The position numbers were made by a program, and so were the translations under genes. From positions 1 to 64,000 of the forward strand of contig CAYTGL010000005.1 in NCBI GenBank assembly GCA_964437335.1: DNA of 64,000 nucleotides, given 5' to 3'. The DNA is from JAITWN01 sp964437335 (GTDB lineage: Bacteria; Pseudomonadota; Gammaproteobacteria; SZUA-140). The notes beneath the pieces were generated by a model. It did no database searches and was not told the DNA's origin. It saw only the letters and a list, made by a program, of their open reading frames with translations. Positions 60,477-64,000 of the stretch are shown piece after piece (position 1 is the first letter of the stretch; each line of letters starts with the position of its first letter).

Positions 60477-60896
60477 TCAATCCTCGGGTTCGCGCGTCGC
60501 GAGCGACACATGGACGATACCGGACTGGCGCGCGGCATCCATTGCGGTGATCACGGCCTGATGCGGGGTCTGGGCATCGGCGCTGATCAGCAGCAGCGTG
60601 TTCTTCCGTCCTTCGATGACTTGCGCCAGCGCGTTCTTCAGGGTTCCGATCTGGGTATTGACCAGCAACCTGTCGTTGACGTAGTAGCGACCCTGCACGT
60701 CGACAACCAGGTCGATCGTCGTCCGCTCGCGATCGACCTCGGTTGCCGCGGCTTCGGGCAGGTTGATCGTGATCTCGGAATAGTGGCTGAACGTCGTCGT
60801 CACCATGAAAAAGACCAGCAGCAGGAATACGACATCGATCAGCGGTACCAGGCTGATCTCAAGGTCCTCGTTGTTCCGCCTCGGATGGAAATTCAT
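60477..60896 (-). CDS. exbD: ExbD/TolR-type biopolymer transport protein
   Basis: 139-aa inner-membrane protein with one N-terminal helix (about 15-36, ISLVPLIDVVFLLLVFFMVT) containing the proton-coupling Asp in PLIDVVF, and a periplasmic domain. Works with ExbB to harness proton motive force. The ATG overlaps the exbB stop by one base (TGATG). Location next to lpxK suggests an envelope role rather than siderophore uptake; the TonB partner is elsewhere. Confidence 0.92.
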   Translation of the reverse strand: MNFHPRRNNEDLEISLVPLIDVVFLLLVFFMVTTTFSHYSEITINLPEAAATEVDRERTTIDLVVDVQGRYYVNDRLLVNTQIGTLKNALAQVIEGRKNTLLLISADAQTPHQAVITAMDAARQSGIVHVSLATREPED

Positions 60897-61519
60897 CAGG
60901 CGTCCGTCTCCATCGTGCGCTCGCCATGCAGGATTTCGACCATCTTCAGCGACTGCTGCTCCATCATCAGCACCAGTCCGTCGACGTGGCCGCGGAAATA
61001 GCGATAGAACATCAGCGCCGGGATCGCGACCGACAGCCCGGCCGCGGTCGTGATCAGCGCCGTGGAGATCCCGCCCGCGAGCGCCGTCGGCTGGCCGACG
61101 CCGATCGTCGTGATCACGGTAAAGACCTGGATCATGCCGACCACGGTGCCGAGTAGCCCGAGCAGCGGCGAGATCGCGGCGATCGTGCCGAGCGTGTTCA
61201 GATAGCGCTCGAGCTCGGCGACGACATGCCGGCCGGTATCCTCAATGCTCTCCTTCATGATATGGCGGTCCTGGTTCAGGTTCATGAGCCCAGCCGCGAG
61301 CACCCGTCCGAGCGGCGAGCCGGAGCGCAGCTCGGCGAGGCGTCCGGCATTGAGATCACCCTTCTTCGCCCATTGCCAGATCTCGCTGACCAGGTTCGGC
61401 GGACAGACGCGCTTTTTGTTAAGGGACCAGAAACGTTCGATCACGATCGCCAGCGCGAGGACCGAACACAATATGATCGGCAGCATCAACCAGCCGCCCG
61501 CCTTGATCATTTCGAACAC
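60896..61519 (-). CDS. exbB: ExbB/TolQ-type proton channel protein
   Basis: 207-aa protein with three membrane helices (about 10-30, 110-135, 155-180) and the MotA/TolQ/ExbB signature around SPLLGLLGTVVGMIQVFTVI and GGISTALITTAAGLSVAIPA. The start is GTG at 61519 (MFEMIKAGGWLMLPIILCSV) with GGAGGAG upstream; an in-frame upstream ATG would give a non-homologous extension. First gene of the exbB-exbD-lpxK-ycaR-kdsB cluster. Confidence 0.93.
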   Translation of the reverse strand: MFEMIKAGGWLMLPIILCSVLALAIVIERFWSLNKKRVCPPNLVSEIWQWAKKGDLNAGRLAELRSGSPLGRVLAAGLMNLNQDRHIMKESIEDTGRHVVAELERYLNTLGTIAAISPLLGLLGTVVGMIQVFTVITTIGVGQPTALAGGISTALITTAAGLSVAIPALMFYRYFRGHVDGLVLMMEQQSLKMVEILHGERTMETDA

Positions 61520-61616
61520 TGTTGGAACTCCTCCGCAGTCTGGACTCCATGGAATACACCGGGGCCTATGATACTTGATTTTCAACCGGCCCGTAACGAC
61601 AGCGGGGTCAATACAC

Positions 61617-63911
61617 TCAATCCGCGTGCCAATAGCGCTGTCGCTGCTGGCGCCATGTCACGGGCGCGTCGAAACGGCCATCGACGGGGACGGAATAGGT
61701 GATCGCGCCATGCACGGCGGAATGATATATCCGCCCCCCCCTTGCCCGGTAGCGCGCGACCACCTCCGGATGCGGATGATTCCAGCGGTTTCGATAGCCG
61801 GCCGGAAACAGCACATCCGACGGGTCGACCGCGTCGATGAACGTCCGTCCCGACGAACTGCGGCTGCCGTGATGCGGCGCGACGAGAATATCGGCTTTCA
61901 GATCCGGGCCCCGCGCCCGCATCACCATCGCCTCCGCACGCGTCTCTATATCGCCGGTCAGCAACACCGTCGCCGTGCCGTTACTGACCCGCACGACACA
62001 GGACGCATCGTTGCCGCGCAGGCGCGCGTCCGGCGCCGGATGTAACACCTCGAACAGGATCCCGTCCCATATCCAGGCATCCCCGTTGACACAGGGCTCT
62101 GCCGGCCACTCCGGCACCCTGTCCGGCACACCCGATATCACCCGTCGCACCCCGATCGTCCCGGCAAGCGACGCGGCGCCGCCGATATGGTCGTTATCGT
62201 CATGACTGATCACCAGCGTATCGATCGCGGTGATGCCCTGGCTCCGGAGATACGGCAGCACGACTGCGCCGCCGGCGTCGAAGGTCGGCGTGAAACGCGC
62301 GCCGGTGTCATAGACCAGCACATGATCGCGGGTCCGGACCACGGCTGACAGGCCCTGCCCGACATCGAGCAGCGTCATTTGAAACTCGCCCGCCGCCGGA
62401 CCCGGCGGCGCAAGCAGCACGGCCGGCAGCAACCAGGGCACGGCCAGCCATCGTCCTGGCAGACCGCGCGGCGCTAGCAGCAGGATCGTCGCGACGACTG
62501 CGGCCGCGAGCGTCCATGAACCCGGCGCGTGCTGGGTCCACTGCAAGGACTCGGCGCCGGAAATCAGCGCCAGAACCGGCCACAACCACACCAGCAGGGT
62601 CTCGGCGAACGACAACAGCAGGCCGGCGAGCGGCGGCGACACCGGCAACAGCAGCGCGCCGGCGAGCGTCAGCGGCACGACGCCGATGCCGACCCACGGC
62701 ACCGCGATGAAATTCGCGAGCGGCGACGCCAGCGGCAACTGATGGAACATCACTATGAGCGGCGGTGCGAGGCCGATCGTTATCAGTACGTGCAGCCGGC
62801 CCCAGCGCCACCACCAGCCGCCGGCGCCGATGCGCCGGTCCATGCAGAACAGGATGATCGCGACCGCGCAGAACGACAGCCACGCGCCGGCGTCCATGAC
62901 CGCGAGCGGATCGAACAGCAACACGAATAGCAGCGAGGCCATCAATGTATGAAACAGCGAGCGATGACGCCGCAGCAGCAACGCGATCATGACAACGGCG
63001 ACCATGATCAGCGCGCGCTGGGTCGGCACCGAAAAACCGGCGAGCGCCGCGTAGATCAGCGCGGCGAAGGTCGCGGCAACGCCGGCGGCATGAGGCGCGG
63101 GATAATGCAAGGCCAGATTGCCGATACGCGGCCAGGCCCAGCACGCGGCGAAAAAGATCATGCCCGCGACCAGTGCGATATGCATCCCCGAGATCGCGAC
63201 CAGATGCGTCGTGCCGGTGCGCCGGAAGATCTCCCACTGTTCGCCGCTGATCGCCTGGTAGTCGCCGACCGCGAGCGCGATGACGACGCCGTGCAGTTCG
63301 CCGTGATCGAGGGTTTCGGCGATCCGTGTGCCGAACCACTGGCGCAGGCGCTGCAGGCGAAAATCCGACGCCGCGGCGTCCAGCCGCCGGTTCAGCGCAT
63401 CGTCCCGGACGTAACCGAGCGCCCGGATGCGCTTGCGGTACAACCAGGCCTCGTAGTCGAAACCGCCCGGGTTCGCGAAGCCGTGCGGGCGCCTCAGGCG
63501 AACCTTGAGGCGCCAGCGCTCCCCCGCGTACAGATCGGGTCCGTCGCCGGGCCAGCTCAGCCGCACGCTGCCCGGAACGGGATGCGTCTCGCCACCGTGG
63601 ACCAGGCGGTCGACGCGGAACTCGAAGCGCCGGCCGCGTTCCAATCGTTCCGGGATCGCCGCGACGACGCCCTCGACGACCAGATCCTCGCCTTCGAGCG
63701 ACGGCGCGAGCGCGGTCCCGAGGACCTGATGGGCGTGCAGCAGGGTCCACAGAAAACCGCATGCAAACCACGCGGGCATCCGCAAGCGGCGCCAGCGCCA
63801 TCCCAAAAAGAGTATGACCGGGAGCAGCCAGGCCCACGTAAAGGCCGGCAGACTCGCACACTGCTGGAACGCAAGTACGCCCAGCAAAAACAAGGTCGTT
63901 CCCTGACCCAT
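61617..63911 (-). CDS. comEC: DNA internalization protein ComEC/Rec2
   Basis: 764-aa channel protein for uptake of single-stranded DNA in natural transformation. The N-terminal DUF4131/OB-like region (about 30-180) is followed by the Competence domain with many helices (TGTTHLVAISGMHIALVAGM, AGFSVPTQRALIMVAVVMIA) and a C-terminal metallo-beta-lactamase-like domain (LLDVGQGLSAVVRTRDHVLV, VISHDDNDHIGGAASLAGTI, APHHGSRSSSG). The frame is intact. It follows exbB's 5' side on the same strand and diverges from a putative DUF2062 gene. Confidence 0.96.
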   Translation of the reverse strand: MGQGTTLFLLGVLAFQQCASLPAFTWAWLLPVILFLGWRWRRLRMPAWFACGFLWTLLHAHQVLGTALAPSLEGEDLVVEGVVAAIPERLERGRRFEFRVDRLVHGGETHPVPGSVRLSWPGDGPDLYAGERWRLKVRLRRPHGFANPGGFDYEAWLYRKRIRALGYVRDDALNRRLDAAASDFRLQRLRQWFGTRIAETLDHGELHGVVIALAVGDYQAISGEQWEIFRRTGTTHLVAISGMHIALVAGMIFFAACWAWPRIGNLALHYPAPHAAGVAATFAALIYAALAGFSVPTQRALIMVAVVMIALLLRRHRSLFHTLMASLLFVLLFDPLAVMDAGAWLSFCAVAIILFCMDRRIGAGGWWWRWGRLHVLITIGLAPPLIVMFHQLPLASPLANFIAVPWVGIGVVPLTLAGALLLPVSPPLAGLLLSFAETLLVWLWPVLALISGAESLQWTQHAPGSWTLAAAVVATILLLAPRGLPGRWLAVPWLLPAVLLAPPGPAAGEFQMTLLDVGQGLSAVVRTRDHVLVYDTGARFTPTFDAGGAVVLPYLRSQGITAIDTLVISHDDNDHIGGAASLAGTIGVRRVISGVPDRVPEWPAEPCVNGDAWIWDGILFEVLHPAPDARLRGNDASCVVRVSNGTATVLLTGDIETRAEAMVMRARGPDLKADILVAPHHGSRSSSGRTFIDAVDPSDVLFPAGYRNRWNHPHPEVVARYRARGGRIYHSAVHGAITYSVPVDGRFDAPVTWRQQRQRYWHAD

Positions 63912-63973
63912 GCTTCTGTCCCTGATGCGAAATGTGGATAATGGTCGGTTTAGCTGCTATACCATCGAACTCT

Positions 63974-64000
63974 ATGCCCAAGAAACTGATCAAGAGATTT
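63974..64000 (+). CDS. Start of a probable DUF2062 protein (truncated by window)
   Basis: Only nine codons are visible, MPKKLIKRF. A DUF2062 family member commonly starts MP(K/R)(K/R) and lies beside comEC in Gammaproteobacteria, so this is a likely but weak assignment. No clear ribosome-binding site precedes it. Confidence 0.45.

Noticed and set aside
62308..63993. 561-codon open frame overlapping comEC
   Set aside because: Same strand as comEC in another frame, Arg/Ala-rich low-complexity product; comEC is intact.

Overview
The window is a GC-rich, gene-dense chromosomal segment of a gammaproteobacterium. The evidence is gene order: rpsB-tsf-pyrH-frr-uppS-cdsA-dxr-rseP-bamA-skp-lpxD-fabZ-lpxA-lpxB-rnhB-dnaE-accA-tilS and rpsF-priB-rpsR-rplI-dnaB are classic gammaproteobacterial arrangements, and lipid A/KDO genes mark a Gram-negative envelope. 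A sulfur-oxidiser or purple-sulfur-like (Chromatiales-type) lineage is plausible, but the genus cannot be fixed from sequence reading alone. No phage, rRNA operon, CRISPR array or intact transposase is visible.

Layout. 1-2743: urease genes ureD-A-B-C on the minus strand, with ureC cut by the window start. 3101-5784: dapE, a Phd/PIN toxin-antitoxin pair, a second degenerate copy of the dapE 3' end, and an Hsp20 chaperone. 5888-13736: a minus-strand run (rpsF, priB, rpsR, a DUF2232 membrane protein, rplI, dnaB, alr, radA, then a methyltransferase). 14041-17478: rlmB and rnr (minus) and tRNA-Leu(CAG) (plus). 17505-37874: the long minus-strand essential block from rpsB to tilS covering translation, phospholipid, isoprenoid, lipid A, outer-membrane assembly and replication. 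38274-42377: map, glnD and a rhombosortase on the plus strand. 42384-50115: an envelope and signalling region with a DUF4399 protein, a PilZ/DUF1631/GGDEF/EAL protein, and a RimK-like ligase / 7TM inactive-transglutaminase / retropepsin-like lipoprotein cassette. 50323-52040: an M48 lipoprotein peptidase and two small c-type cytochromes. 52207-55942: two tRNA-Ser genes (GGA and CGA) bracketing a glgP-ackA pair. 55990-63911: mltF, a low-molecular-weight phosphatase, a small unknown gene, the exbB-exbD-lpxK-ycaR-kdsB cluster and comEC. A DUF2062-like gene appears to start at the right edge.

How the genes work together: most of the window is housekeeping. It contains two linked envelope-building modules (lpxD/fabZ/lpxA/lpxB with bamA/skp/rseP, and exbBD/lpxK/kdsB), a nitrogen module (urease; GlnD as PII uridylyltransferase) and a carbon-overflow pair (glycogen phosphorylase with acetate kinase).

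The most notable sequence-level observations are these. (i) A toxin-antitoxin islet lies between two diverged, in-frame copies of the last 26 codons of dapE. (ii) Several families of short palindromic repeats sit at, or within a few bases of, stop codons of minus-strand genes, including two identical perfect 40-nt palindromes. (iii) The amidoligase/7TM/retropepsin cassette is of a known but poorly understood type. I found no clear candidate for an entirely new multi-gene system.
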